Origin: Cornus controversa
Lineage: Eukaryota; Streptophyta; Magnoliopsida; Cornales; Cornaceae
Assembly: GCA_026545225.1 (NCBI GenBank)
Contig: CM048853.1
Coordinates: forward strand, 16,928,755-16,992,754
Length of the DNA: 64,000 nucleotides
Direction: 5' to 3'
The notes under the pieces were generated by a model, which saw only the letters and a program-made list of their open reading frames with translations, did no database searches and had not been told where the DNA came from. The translations under genes and the position numbers were made by a program. Shown in pieces: positions 10,069-22,594 of this stretch. The first letter of the stretch is position 1; each line of letters begins with the position of its first letter.

Positions 10069-11575
10069 TGATTCGTGTGTGAGTGTGACTCAAAAAGTAT
10101 ATCAATTAAAAATTTCCACACTTCGCAATAGAACGAATTCCTTGCAGAATAGGGCTATCGAAAGGGGTATCGTACCTCAGGGATTATGGTATGATGAGTT
10201 GGAATACTGAATTAATTCTAATTAAATTTATAAGAAAAGAATTTTGATTTTTAAACTTAATTAAAAAGATAAAATAAAATAAATCAATGTAAATAGAAAG
10301 TGAAGATAATATGAGAGAAATCTAGGGTATTTGATTTCACCACTAACTCCACAATCAATGGTCAATTGAATCAAATATAGGGAAATTACATCATGCATAA
10401 GTGGTGTCGGTGGCTACAAGCTCACCTTCATCCATCAAGAAGATAACATATGATTAAGGCTAAGCCATGGACTATCTTCGATTGGCATGGGCCATCTGCC
10501 TAACTACTCTAATCTAGGGTGCAGTATGGTTCATCTTCTCTAGGCATAATCCATCAAAGCTCTTAATAATATATTCAGTGATTACCATTGTGTAATAATC
10601 GCTCTCAAGATCACAGAAAATAAGAGAGATTGAGTTCAATAACAACAACTAAATATCTAAGACAAGATAAGAAATCATTGAGATTGAATTTACAAGACTT
10701 TTATTGCTCAATTCTATAATAAGAATCCTCTGAATTACACAATCTATGCATGTATATAAAGGTCCCCAATAATTAAAACAATCAAACCATTGACGCTTTG
10801 TTAGGGCTACATCAAAACCCTAGTGGATGAACTAGCCGCTCATGGTAGAAGAAGAAGCTTCAACTGTTGAGGAAGAAGACATCATCTTCATGAATTACGC
10901 GTATGACTTCGTTCTACAATGGCTCTGCAAATATGTTTCTGTTCTCTTCTCAGCCCTCTCAGACTCTCCAATCTCCGTTCGTATCTCCCAACTCCAGCCT
11001 CCAAGTCTTCACTTTATTCCCCACGAGAATACACCAAAGTCCTAATCCAATTAGGAATAAATTAGGGTTTCCCGCAACACTAATCAGGTGGGTTTTTTCT
11101 GCTGACTTCGGCCCAACTTTTGACCCACTAGAAGTCCGATTTACGAAATTTTTGTGAAATACAAAAGTGTGCCGAATCAAATTTCATTCAACCTCAAGCG
11201 TAAATTATGTCAATTTAAGGCTCAGAAATAAGACTTCTGGTTCATTTTTCAAAACGGGATTAAGACTGTATTAAACGCAGATTTGAGCTTCAAGCCCGAA
11301 ACCTTCTTAAGCAGCTGTAATTCTCTTGGACCTCTTTCTTGGGCTGATTTGAGTTGAAATAAATGGTTGAATGGATCTCCTTGATGTACGCTTCCTCTAA
11401 CCATCTTGGATGTCTTCTTTAAAAGCCCAAAATTCTGGTTTTAACTGAAATAATCATTAAGGCTCTGAAAATACAGAAAACACTAAAACGAAGTAAAATC
11501 ACAAAATAATCTATCACTAAGAGAATAAAATACATAAGTTAAGAGGCTAGAATGCGTAACATTCAACGCCTATCA
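10069..11575 (-). repeat. 5' LTR of the Athila element
   Basis: About 1507 bp, starting TGATAGGCGTTGAATG at 11575 and ending CA at 10069 next to the primer site. It matches the 3' LTR stub at 2208-2374 over its first part. Short ORFs inside it (such as 10842-11157) are not genes. The LTR should hold the element promoter; no convincing TATA box was located by eye. Confidence 0.85.
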
Positions 11576-12879
11576 ATTTCTTTTTGGGCTGAAATTATAA
11601 CTGGATGGAAAATATTTTAATGCTTCATAATTTACTAAAGATTTCTGAGATTACATGTTTATGCATTATAGAGCCTATTATGTAGAAATAGTTGGTCCTA
11701 AGGATTAAAACCCGACATGCGATGTTTGAGCATAATAAACACACACAACTTGGTCATTTAATTTATTAAATGTGAAAAACATTTAATAAATTATAAAAGA
11801 TAAAATGTTGGAGATAGGTAAGTTTTGTTTTTTTCCTTGTTTCATTTTTGTCTAAATTTGGGATAAATATCCTTTAAGCTCTAAAAAAATTGTGAAAAAT
11901 CTTTGAGTGGTACATTTTGGCATAATAAACTTAATTATGTTAAAGTAATTTAGTTTAGAAAAGATTTAAGTGGTGAAATCCTAAAGTGATTAATTAATGT
12001 GATTAGGGATTTCACATTAAAAAAATGATTTGATTTATTAAATGTTAAAAACATTTGGTAAATCCTAAAAGCTTGGAATCTTGAAAATGTGATAAAATTT
12101 CTAAAGAATTTTTGAGGTATGGTCAAGGACCTAACTATGGGGTGTGCACTACCCTTTTGTTATAGCCATTGGGCGAAGCGTGCCCTTATTGTGTGAGCAT
12201 GGTTCGGGACCATCTGGGTGAGTAGACATACAAGTCCAGCCACATGTGTGAGCTTTCTTAGTCCAGGACTATGTGGTGCGCACCACTTGTTGGCTAAGCA
12301 TGCCATCTAATTGAGCAGAGCCCGGGGCTTATGTGAGGTTATGTTAAGTTAATCTAGACGATTAGCTTAATAAGAAATTATTGAGAATATAGTTCCTGTG
12401 TCTACATGAAAGAAATTGTGGATATGATAATTAACTAGATTTTAATTATCAGAAGAAAAATTTGTGAATCTAATCAACAAAGATTGTTGTACGAGTCCTT
12501 ATATATAGGAATTTAAGGCAAGATCAATTTGTTGAGTAATGATAGTGTTTTGCAGTTCTTGCTGAGCTTGTTGAGCTCACCCCATTTTATTTTCAGGTAC
12601 CGAGTGAATGGAGGCATGGTACAGGATAGTTGAGACCATTTGTGTGTAAATCTCTTTGGCATATAATTATTATTTTTTGTTGTATATAGATGTGCTCAAG
12701 ATGATGGATGAGGTATCCGGATGAAATTTTTGTAATGGATGATCTAGATGACCATATTTTGATTGTAATATGTAAAAGTATGGATGAATGTATAGTATGA
12801 TGGATGTTGTATTTCAAGTCACGCACCAAATTCAAGTACTGGACTAGAGTTTCAGGTATTCAAATTTGGGGGTGTGACA
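11576..12879 (+). repeat. 3' part of a chromovirus-type LTR
   Basis: Ends in GGGGGTGTGACA at 12879 and contains the motif TTGAGCTCACCCCATTTTAT, as in the LTR ending at 53560 (TTTGAGCTCACCCCCTCCCA). Its 5' part is cut off by the Athila LTR at 11575/11576. No coding sequence inside; the region shows a diffuse repeat of GTGTGAGC/GGGACCA/GTGCGCACCAC words around 12140-12310. Confidence 0.55.
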
Positions 12880-13040
12880 GTAACTAGACAATGATATATA
12901 TAATGCTTAAATACAATGTTTAATTTTTTTATCATTAAAAGTACTTAAAATGGACGTGAGTTTCCAATGGCGTAAACTTGATGGTAGTTTATATAGAGCA
13001 ATTTTATTTATAATCAATTTTTATATATTTGGTATTTTAG
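12880..13040 (+). other. Residual P450 intron sequence
   Basis: A/T-rich bases between the LTR end and a 3' splice site (GGTATTTTAG) at 13031-13040, so most likely what is left of the intron before the P450 second exon. Nothing else recognised. Confidence 0.5.
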
Positions 13041-13274
13041 GATATGTTTGCTGCTGGAACTGATACTACATATACAACTCTAGAGTGGGGAATGACAGAA
13101 CTATTAAGACACCCAAAAGTCATGAAGGAACTCCAAAATGAGGTGCAAGGAATAGCCCAAGGTAAACTGGAGATAGCCGAGGATGATCTTCAAAAAATGC
13201 ACTACTTGAAAACAGTGATCAAGGAGTCTATGCGGTTACATCCTCCCATCCCATTGTTGTTCCTCAAGAATCAA
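13041..13274 (+). pseudogene. Cytochrome P450 exon fragment (CYP71-clan type), split by an LTR element
   Basis: Follows a good 3' splice acceptor and reads [20 protein letters not shown], the I-helix with the oxygen-binding AGTDT motif. [13 protein letters not shown] and [20 protein letters not shown] follow, covering the K-helix ExxR motif (ESMR). The next residues expected in the family (LVPRES) are present after a one-base slip. The frame is then cut at 13274, where the LTR retrotransposon starts (TGTAATACC). No upstream exon 1 or downstream heme-binding FxxGxRxC region is found in the window. P450s are ER-anchored monooxygenases; this fragment cannot fold or bind heme. Intron position and sequence fit plant A-type P450s such as CYP71, but the exact family cannot be decided by eye. 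Confidence 0.85.
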
Positions 13275-15720
13275 TGTAATACCTTGGAATTTTGACGTCA
13301 TTTATTTTAAATTTGAATTGCTTTATATTACTTTTATTATTTCATGTGAATTACTTTAACTTTATTTGTATCATTTTATGTGAATTCTTTTACCTTTATA
13401 TTTTTTATCATTTTATGTGAATTACTTTACTTTTATATTTTTATCATTTTATATGAATTGCTTTGTTGATTGTGTATTGTCTAATTTAATTTTTTTTAAA
13501 TACTTTGGATTGGGCTAAAGAAGAATCTGGGCTACTATGGTTGGGCTAGGGGTATACTTAATTTGATGGGTTAGGGTTTGTGGTTATGATATTTAATTTT
13601 TTTATTTTTTTGAGTTTACTTAGTTTTCTAGAAAATAATAATAATAATACGACAAAATAAAATAGGAGACTAGGGTTTCTGCCGTTTGCTTTACGCATAG
13701 AAAACAAGAGTGTAAACGAAAGAGAGAAGGAGCAATCGAGTGAACGGGTTACGAATCATCAAAGAGGAATTGAGTTGAATTTTGAAGATTTGAATAAAGA
13801 ACCCTAGAACTTAAGATTTGGGGCTTTTTTATTTGAGCCATAAATGAGGGTATTTCTTATACCAATGGATAGCTTAGATCAAGGGGAGCAATTTGGTATA
13901 TTTAAACATAGATTTTACTGACCGGGGATGGCCCGAAAATAGGCTGGTCGCGGCTGCACAGTGTTTGGATTTGCAAAATAAATAAATAAATAGTAAGAAG
14001 AAGACTCTTCACAGCCTTCCCCACACGCTTGTCTGGCACGTGCCGGCGGCCAGCGCCGGGAAAGGCGTAGATGGGCCCCACTCGCCAGGGCCCACCTCTT
14101 GCCCAGTTTGGGCCCATTCTGAGATGTTTTACTATTTTTTTTAATTTTAGATATTTTTTTAAATTCTTGAAAATGCGAAAAATCATTTTTTAAAAATACT
14201 TAAATACTTCCAAAAATTCCCAAATTTTTATTGTAACTTCCTGGGGGTTAATTGAAGTTGGATTTTAAATTTTATGTAGAAATGAGCTCCACTTGGGGTT
14301 AAATTAATTTTTAAAGTGTCTGAAAATTTGAGCTTTTCACCTTCTTTTATTTTGGAAATATTTAAAAAATTCCAAAAATTTCTAAAAAAAATTAGGTAAT
14401 CTTATAGAGATAACATACACTTGGGTTTTAAATTTCAAGTGAAAATGAGTTTCCCTCATAGTTTTATCGATTTTAAAAGTATGTCTCAAAACTATGTTTT
14501 ATTTTCTTTTATTTGAAAATTATTTTAATATTTTCTGAAAATTTCCAAAAAACTCTAGAATAATTAAATATGGTTTTAGGAACATAATAGGCCCAAAAAC
14601 CTAGATTAGCGTTAGGTTTTGACTCCCTTGAAAGTTTAGATACATTGGAGGTTTGGTTGGATGTTTGCTCCTAAAATGGATAATTGTATTATTTTTATTT
14701 CTTTGATTTTTTTTCCTTTGAAATTATAAATGTTCATGAAATACTTGGTGTTAATTTATTTGTGAACGGGTTGTCTTATGGTGATGATTGTATATCGGAT
14801 AATTTAAATCATTTTTTTTTGTGCAAACTATATTATGATGCACTTAATTTTATTTCATGTTTTAAGTTGGTTGGGAGGCATGTAAGGATTGCCGATGCAT
14901 GTAAAGATTGCCATGGGCATTTTAGGATTGCCAATACCTATTAAGGTATCTAAAGTTAAATGAGCCATGTAAGGATTGCCATGGGCATATCAGGATTGCC
15001 AATACCTATTAAGGTATCCAAGGATAAAAATGGTGGCATGTCAGGATTGCTTAAACTTGTTATTATACATGTTTATATTTATTTCTTTTGAACTTAAAAA
15101 AATGTGTTCACTTTTGCATGATAAGGATTTTGATGGAACATTGTAAAGGATGACTGTTGTTTTAAAAAATATGAACTGGACAAGGAACGATTGTATGTTA
15201 TATATATGTATTCCTCCTGTGTCCCTCATACTGAGGGTATGTATATTGGTTCTCTGATTGGGATGTAGTAGATAGAGCTTGCTCGTGGGTTAGTGGGTTT
15301 AACCCACTTTGTTGATATTTCAGGTCCCAGTCAGGTTCCACCGCGATGATAGAATTTTAGGGTTGGTTGTGGCAGACAACTCTTCTCATCAGTCTCAAGG
15401 TAGGAATTTATCTTCTTCTCCAAGAATTTAAACCATGAAATTTTTGGAGACTTTGGTTATTGGTTTTAATTTAGAGTTGCAAACTATTGCTCATTCTGGT
15501 TAAAGGGTCTTTGGGTTACGGACTTTCAAATTATATTGCCAGACACACATTTATTTGTTTAGCGGTTATTTTAATTCAGAGTGATTTTCCTATTTTATTT
15601 TACTATTATTTCATTCTATCTGTTGTACTCTATGCTTGTAGCTACAAGTTATGTGTATCTCTCAGGTTTTGTGTATGAGACTGGCCAACTTATACCCGAA
15701 ATTTTGTGGGGGATATTTCA
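13275..15720 (+). repeat. 5' LTR of the chromovirus
   Basis: About 2446 bp, from TGTAATACC to GGGATATTTCA. The first 250 bp contain four or five copies of a roughly 33-bp unit built on ATCATTTTATGTGAATT, shared with the 3' LTR. Around 14880-15050 the phrase AAGGATTGCCRATGC recurs. Compared with the 3' LTR, a block of about 457 bp (21347-21803) is absent after 13784. Confidence 0.8.
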
Positions 15721-15722
15721 GT

Positions 15723-15734
15723 TGGTATCAGAGC
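15723..15734 (+). promoter_or_regulatory. Primer binding site, tRNA-iMet type
   Basis: TGGTATCAGAGC, the usual chromovirus primer site complementary to initiator tRNA-Met, two bases after the LTR end. Confidence 0.9.
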
Positions 15735-15777
15735 ATTCCAGGTTCAAGTTTCCTCAGGTTTTAAGGGTCTGTCGTAG

Positions 15778-16345
15778 GCAAGGAAGCACGGACACAGACA
15801 CGGGATACGGATACGGCACGATACGGATATGGCGATACGACAAATCTAAAAAAAATAGGATACGGACACGGCAAAAATACGTCAAATAAATAAATAAATA
15901 AAAATATAATATTATATATAAAATATTAATTTTTATTCTTCAACCATACAATAAATATAGTTAAAGTAATTATATAAAATATAAGAAGTTAAAATCTAGA
16001 AATTCACTATTTTTTCTAATATTTTTTACAATGACTCACTCAAGGGTTTTAAAAATATTTTTGTTTTGTTATAAAATGATCCTTATTTTATTATCTATAA
16101 ATTTTTTAATATTACAATCTCAACCCCATTTTATAGAACAAAAAATTACAAATTTGTCTCAAAAAATATCCCAGCCATATCCCCCATGTATCTTAGTCGT
16201 ATCCAATATTTAAAAAATAATTAAAAAAAATTGGATACTTCTTAGCCGTATCGAACATCTATCCTGCCGTATCTTGGCCATATCCGTATCGGATACGTGT
16301 CCGATACGGCCACGGCACTCTTGTTGGAGTATCCATGCTTTGTAG
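15778..16345. mobile_element. Non-autonomous hAT-like element with ATACGG repeats
   Basis: 568 bp flanked by GTCGTAG at 15771-15777 and 16346-16352. The ends are imperfect inverted repeats (AAGCACGGACAC near the left end, AAGCATGGATAC on the opposite strand at the right end). The sub-ends are rich in GGATACGG words in inverted orientation (15790-15870 against 16230-16315), so the whole unit can fold back. The 7-8 bp duplication suggests a hAT superfamily MITE. No coding sequence. Confidence 0.7.
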
Positions 16346-16434
16346 GTCGTAGCGTATCTTCTGCGTTGCATATTCTGATAAATAGAATTCTAAATATAGA
16401 GTTTATCGTATTCTAATCTATCTTTGAAGTATTG

Positions 16435-17424
16435 ATGGCTTTTATGTTTCCTCTCCAAATGCCACCCCGTAGAAGGAGGAATATGAACGATATTCTGGGT
16501 CAGGGTCATGATCAGGGTGGAGATGTAGAGATTCCTCCCAACTTGGCAGCTATTATTGCTCGACTGTAGCTACTGGAGTGGCAACTGCTCTTCAAAATTA
16601 GTAGCCACAACAGATGGCCCAGATTCTATTACCTATGGAGCAGCCAACAGTTGGGAAAGGGTACAGAATTCCTTCACTAAAGGGAATCCACTGGAGTTTT
16701 TAGGGTCTACGAAGGTGACCGAGGCGTATCAGTGGAGGAAAGATATTGAGTGCCATCTTCGTATGATTACATGCACTGAGGTACAGAAACAAATGCTAGC
16801 TACTTTTAAGCTAATGGGGGATGTATTATAGTGGTGGGAGTCGGTGGCTACACCAGAACAGCGGACCACATTCACCTGTGCCAATTTTCAGGTTCTTTTT
16901 TATGCTAAGTGTTTCCCGTATACAGTGAGGGCAGCCAAAAAGAAGGAATTTCTCGAGTTACAGCAGGGGGACAGAACTGTTGCAGTATATGAGACGGGAT
17001 TCATTAATCTATCATTGTTTGCACCTGAGGAGGTGGACACTGAAGAAAAGAAGGTGCGATATTTTGGCCTATTCGATAGGTCTTTTTGGGATTTCCAGTT
17101 TATACCACGTATGCTCAGGTGGTGGATACTGCATTGCAGCACTGTCAGTCAAGAAAGAATCACAAGAAAGGGCAGGCAAATAAACGACACGACAGGGACT
17201 TCACTGATCATACGGTGGAGAGAAGGAATGAGAATGGCAGTAGGTAATTTGAGAGGAGCAATCACTCAGGGCAACAATCGTGGAAGAGACACAAATCTAA
17301 CGGTGATGCTCAGAGAGGGGGAGCTTCTACTCACAGGAGGCACAATGGGGTACCACAAATACAGGCACAGCATCGTCCAGCGTTACCTGTACCACCACCT
17401 CCAATGGGGTAACTTGGACAGTAG
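16435..17424 (+). pseudogene. Chromovirus gag
   Basis: A start is visible at 16435 (MAFMFPLQMPPRRRRN). The frame is broken by a stop near 16570 and another near 16831. The gag core is read as FTKGNPLEFLGSTKVTEAYQ, MLATFKLMGDVL and then AKKKEFLELQQGDRTVAVYE. The following region to 17424 (Gln/Arg-rich, out of frame) would hold the zinc knuckle, but I do not see an intact CCHC. Gag would build the particle. Confidence 0.7.
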
Positions 17425-20400
17425 ATGTATTATGGGAGGGTCTACAACGTTATGCTATATGACGTACAGGCTCCTCAGGCGATTGAGAGTATGTTTCTTA
17501 TCAATGGTAAAGTAGGTTGCGTTTTATTTGATACTAGTGCATCTTATTCCTTTGTATCTAGAGCATTTGCTAGCTTATCTGGTTTAGATATTCAGCCATG
17601 TACTTCTCCACTCACTATATCTATGTCATTGGGGGCTAGTATGGTTCTACGAGAACTGGGTAGTCAAGTCCCTATAGACATTGGGAGACTCAGGTTCTTG
17701 ACAGATTTATTGATCCTAGATATATGTTCATATGATGTTATACTCGGGATGGACTGGCTATCACATTACCATGCTCAGGTTAATTGTCATAATAAGGCAA
17801 TTATTTTTGCTATACCGGGTCAGGAGATGTACTTGATTGTTATGCCTCAATTAAATGGAGGGTCTAGCATACACTTGTTCTTTATCAGTGAGAAGTGTTC
17901 AGAAGGAACTACAATATCTTTAGATTCTATCCCAGTGGTACGAGACTTCCAGGATGTGTTTTAAGAGATCCCAAGGTTACCACCTAGTCATGAGATTAAC
18001 TTCGTAATAGATTTAGCTCCAGGCACCAGACCTATTGCTAAGGCTCCATACAGGATGGCTCATGTGGAAATAAGGGAGTTGAAGGATCAGATTCAGCAAC
18101 TTCTTAGTCAAAAAGTTATTCGCAAGAGTACTTCACCGTGGGAAGCACTGGTGTTGTTTGTGAAAAAGAAGGATGGGTTTCTTCATCTTTGTATTGACTA
18201 CCGGGAATTGAATAAGGTCACAATCCGTAACAAGTACCCGTTGCCTAGGATTGATGATTTGTTCGATCAGTTAAAGGGAGCCACCTACTTCTCGAAGATA
18301 GATTTGAGATCCGGGTATCATCAGCTTCGAGTTAGGGAGTAGGATATACCGAAGACTGCCTTCCTTACCAGATATGGGTCGTATGAGTTTCGAGTTATGC
18401 CATTTGGGTTAACAAATACCCCAGCTGTCTTTATGGATCTGATGAATAGAGTGTGCTTGTTTGGACCAGTTTGTTATTATCTTCATTGATGACATTCTAG
18501 TTTACTCCAAGTCAGAGGAGGATCATGCCAGACATCTTCGTATTGTCTTGCAGACACTGAGAGATCATCAATTGTATGCAAAATTTGAGAAGTGTGATTT
18601 CTGGCAGAGGGAGGTGAAGTTTTTGGGTCATGTAGTATCTGAGAAAAGGATAGTAATCGATCCAAGTAGTGTCAGCGGTTCTGGAGTGGGGACAGCCTAC
18701 CTCACCCTCAGAGATATAAAGCTTTCTTGGGTTGGCTAGTTATTATCGCCGGTTAATTCAGGGCTTCTCTAAGATTGCTGGCCCGCTTACCCATCTCACT
18801 AAGAAGGGTGTGTCTTTTATTTGGGATAACTCATGTTAGGCAGCATTTGACAAGTTGAAAACTAGATTGACTATTGCACCAGTTCTAGCTACTCCTCAGA
18901 GCGTCATTGAGTACTTGGTTTATACTGATGCGTCATTATAGGGTTTAAGATGTGTACTGATGTAGGAGGAGAGGCGGATATCATATGCGTCACGTAAGCT
19001 TAAGCCTTATGAGCTTAATTACCCGACGTATGAACTGGAGCTAATAGCTATGGTTTTTACTTTGAGGATTTGGACACATTACCTTTTGGGTGAGACCTTC
19101 AGATTATTTAGTGAATATAAGAGTTTGCAGTATCTATTCTCATAGAAAGAGTTGAATATGAGACAGCGCAGGTGGTTGGAGTTTGTGAAAGATTATCATT
19201 TTTTCATCCAATACCATCCAGGGAAGACAAACGTAGTAGCTGATGCACTTAGTCACCAACCCTATGCTAGTTTATCTGTCTTGTTCGAAGTAGGATGGAG
19301 TGACTTATGCAGTGTTGATGCCTTAGCTGATGCCTTTTGTGGCATGTGTGGTGGTTACACCTACTATCATACGAAGGGTAGTTACATATCAACTTATTGA
19401 CTCGCAGTGCATAGAGAAGGTGTCCGAGTTAAAATCTGGGGAGGTGTCATTCTATACAGTGGGTAGAGATGGAGGATTGTGATACAATCAGCGATTAGTG
19501 GTTCCTCACAATGATGATTTAAGGAGGGCATTGATGAGTGAGACCCACAGTTCTCAGTATTCGGTACACCCGGGAGGGGATAAAATGTAACAAGACATGA
19601 AATGACAGTTTTGGTGGGCATGCATGAAGAGGGATATAGTTGTATTTGTTTCTAAGTGCAGCACTTGTCAGATAATCAAGATTGATCACTAGAGACCGTC
19701 GGGGTCTTTGCAACCACTGCCTATATTAAAGTGGAAGTGGGAGAGCATCTCTATGGATTTCATTATATGACTTCCCACCTCACAGTAAAAACATGATGTT
19801 ATTTGGGTGATAGTGGATAGGCTGATGAAATAAGCACATTTCTTGCTAGTTCGCTCGAGTTACACCTCCGAGCAATACGTGAAGCTTTACATTGCAGAAA
19901 TAGTGAAGCTTCACGGTGTACCTTTGTCCATTATATCGGATAGAGATCCGAGTTTTGTTTTAGGGTTTTGGGAGAGCTTTCAGCAGGCAATGGGTACAAC
20001 TCTACACCTCAGTACAGCCTATCACCCTCAAATCGATGGTCAGACTGAGAGGGTTCATTAGATTTTGCAGAATATGTTGCGAGCGTTTGTACTCGACTTC
20101 AAGGGCAATTGGGAGAGTTACTTGCCGTTGGTTGAGTTTGCTATAACAATAGTTATCAAAAGACTATTGGTATGACACCATTTGAGGCTCTGTACGGACG
20201 ACCATGTAGATCGCCAGTTTGCTGGTTGGAAATTGGAGAGAATAGGTTTTTGGGTCTTGAGTTCATTAAGGACACATCAGAAAAAGTTACCCTTATTAGA
20301 GACTGTATGCAGACTACGCAGAGCAGACAGAAGAGTTATGCTAACCGAAGAACTCGTGCACTAGAATTCAAGGTGGGGGATCAAGTTTTACTCAAGGTTT

Positions 20401-20813
20401 CTCCTATGAAGGGAATTATGCAGTTTGGAAGGAAAGGGAAGCTGGCACCTCGTTTTGTAGGTCCTTTTATGATTACCAACAGGATTGGAGTGGTAGCATA
20501 TAGATTGGCATTACCAGACATGATGCACAGGGTGCACAACATATTTCATGCCTCTATATTGCGAAAAAAACTTAGAGATGAGGATACATAACAGCACATT
20601 GAGGTTGGAGAGATTGAGTTACAACCAGATGCAACATATATGGAGCAGCCTTACTGTATTCTCGTCCGTACGTAGGGTCCAGGTTCTTCGTTCTAGGACT
20701 ATTCCGTTAGTTCGAGTTCAATGGAGCCACCACAATGAGGCAAAGTCCACTTGGGAAAGGGAGGATGAAATAAAAGCAAAGTATCCAAAACTTTTTCTCT
20801 CAGGTATGGGATG
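17425..20813 (+). pseudogene. Chromovirus pol: protease, RT, RNase H, integrase, chromodomain
   Basis: Domains in order: protease with FDTSASYSFVS (active-site Gly changed to Ser) and ILGMDWLSHYHAQVNC; reverse transcriptase with [45 protein letters not shown] and the catalytic FIDDILVYS. RNase H (about 18770-19250) follows, ending in [14 protein letters not shown]. Integrase has the HHCC region (HPGGDKM and CSTCQ), SMDFI, IISDRDPSFV and STAYHPQIDGQTERVH. The C-terminal part reads HNIFHASILRK and then the chromodomain-like VQWSHHNEAKSTWERE. Stops near 17963, 18340, 18738, 19143 and elsewhere, plus frameshifts, break it. The chromodomain places it among chromoviruses, which target heterochromatin. 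Confidence 0.85.
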
Positions 20814-20839
20814 AATTCCGAGGACGGAATTCCTCTTTT

Positions 20840-20852
20840 TAGGGGGGAAGAA
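20840..20852 (+). promoter_or_regulatory. Polypurine tract
   Basis: TAGGGGGGAAGAA directly before the 3' LTR start, the plus-strand primer of the chromovirus. Confidence 0.8.
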
Positions 20853-22291
20853 TGTAATACCCCAAAATTTTTACGTCACTTATTTTAAATTTGAATTGTT
20901 TTATATTACTTTTATTATTTCATGTGAATTGCTTTGCCTTTATTTTTATCATTTTATGTGAATTGTTTTACCTTTACGGTTTTTTATCATTTTATGTGAA
21001 TTGCTTTATTTTATTTTTTTATCATTTTATGTGAATTTCTTTGTTGATTGTGTATTGTCTGATTTAATTTTTTTTAAATACTTTGGATTAGGCTAAGGAA
21101 GAATCTGAGCTAGTATGGTTGGGCTAAGGGTATACTTAATTTGATGGGCTAAGGTTTATGGTTATGATATTTTATTTCTTTTATTTTTTTGAGTTTATTT
21201 AGTTTTCTAGAAAATAATAATAATAATACAACAAAAGAAAATAGGAGACTAGGGTTTCTGCCATTTGCTTTATGCACAGAAAACAAGAGTGTAAACGAAA
21301 GAGAGAAGGAGCAATCGGGTGAACGGGTTTTGAATCGTCAAAGAGACAAGTTCGATTCTTCTCTTCCCCTTTGAACTTGTATGCATAGTCTGAATTTTTG
21401 CATTGTTTAATTATATTTTGTGAGTATATAATTGGGTATGTAATCTGATTATTTCCTGGTTATTTTAAAAAAAATTATGTGTAATTGTTTTTAGTAAATA
21501 AACACATGCACTTATATATAGTTACACTGTTGGTGGTATACGAATGTACATATATCAGTATGTTTTCTTCTCTATCTGTTCTTGTTTGAATATGGATGCT
21601 TGTTGGGTGGTGTTGTTTAGGTTGCAAAGAAGCATATACGGTGGGATTATATATACGTGTGTGTATATATATATATATATATAGGTTTACAAGTATGCAG
21701 AGTTTGTATGGGCAATTTATGTTGTATTGATTGAAGGTGGTTTGAACAAAATGTTCACCTACCCTATGTAAATGACCCTTAATAGTTAGGATGTAAATTG
21801 TGGAGGAATTGGGTTGAATTTTGAAGATTTGAATAAAAAACCCTAGAACTTAAGATTTGGGGCTTTTTGATTTAGGCCATAAATGAGGGTATTTCTTGTA
21901 CCAATGGATAGCTTAGATCAAGGGGAGCAATTTGGTATATTTAAACATAGATTTTAGTGGTCGGGGATGGCCGAAAAGAGGCCAGAAAATAGACTGGTCA
22001 CGGCTGCACAGTGTTTGGATCTGTAGAAAAAAAAAAAAAAGAAGAAGAAGAAGAAGACTTTTCACAGCCTTCCCCACGCGCTTGGTCAGTGCGTGCCTAC
22101 GCGTGGCGCCAGCCGGCGTCAAGAAATGCCTAGATGGGCCCCACTCGCTGAGGGCCACCTCTGGGCCTAGTTTGGGCCCATTCTGAGATGATTTACTATT
22201 TCTTTTAATTTTTGAAATTTTTGAAATTCTTGAAAATGCAAAAAATTATTTTTTAAAAATACTTCCAAAAATTCCCAAATTTTTATTGTAA
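20853..22291 (+). repeat. 3' LTR of the chromovirus, truncated
   Basis: Begins TGTAATACCCCAAAATTTT and aligns with the 5' LTR up to TTTTTATTGTAA at 22291, then diverges, so roughly the last 1 kb is lost. It holds about 457 bp (21347-21803) not present in the 5' LTR, bounded by GAG on both sides. That block includes an (AT)n run at 21665-21685. Confidence 0.75.
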
Positions 22292-22594
22292 TATTAGATT
22301 GAAATAAAAGTAATCAGAAAAGTGTGGTTCTTACTTAAACTCTATGTTCATATATATATATATATTACCAAATTCTTAAACCCTAACAATAACAAAATAG
22401 TTTTTTCTCTAGTAAGATCTCCAAATGGTTCTGTCTAAATGAGAAAATTATAGTAAAATGATGAAAACAAAACCAAACAAATGGATCTGATAATTCAGGG
22501 AAAAATAAATAAATAAATAACAAGACTTAACATGTAAAGCATAAATTACGGAACTGACAACATATATAACTTGTGATTCATTTGAACCTGTTGC
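22292..22594. other. Short unassigned A/T-rich stretch
   Basis: About 300 bp between the truncated chromovirus LTR and the Harbinger element, with an (AT)n run at 22350-22366. I recognise nothing else, and no P450 continuation is seen. Confidence 0.4.

Larger units (their letters stand above)
2208..11575 (-). mobile_element. Athila-type Ty3/gypsy LTR retrotransposon, internally deleted
   Basis: Element on the minus strand. The order in its own sense is 5' LTR (11575 to 10069), tRNA-Asp type primer site, gag, protease, integrase, ORF3, a long non-coding tail, polypurine tract and a 3' LTR stub ending at 2208. Both LTR outer ends start TGATAGGCGTTGAATG. The reverse transcriptase and RNase H region expected between protease and integrase is absent, so the copy could not reverse transcribe itself. 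Gag and integrase carry several stops. The base run after the 5' LTR is ATTTC, but no matching target duplication can exist because the other end is truncated and joined to another Athila copy. Confidence 0.85.
13275..22291 (+). mobile_element. Tekay/Del-type chromovirus (Ty3/gypsy) inserted in P450
   Basis: Element on the plus strand: 5' LTR 13275-15720, initiator-tRNA-Met primer site, gag, protease, RT, RNase H, integrase with chromodomain, polypurine tract and 3' LTR from 20853. The insertion breaks the P450 exon after ATCAA (13270-13274). The 3' LTR is truncated at about 22291, so the second target duplication is missing. Many stop codons are present in all domains, so it is inactive. A hAT-like element sits between primer site and gag. 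Confidence 0.85.
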
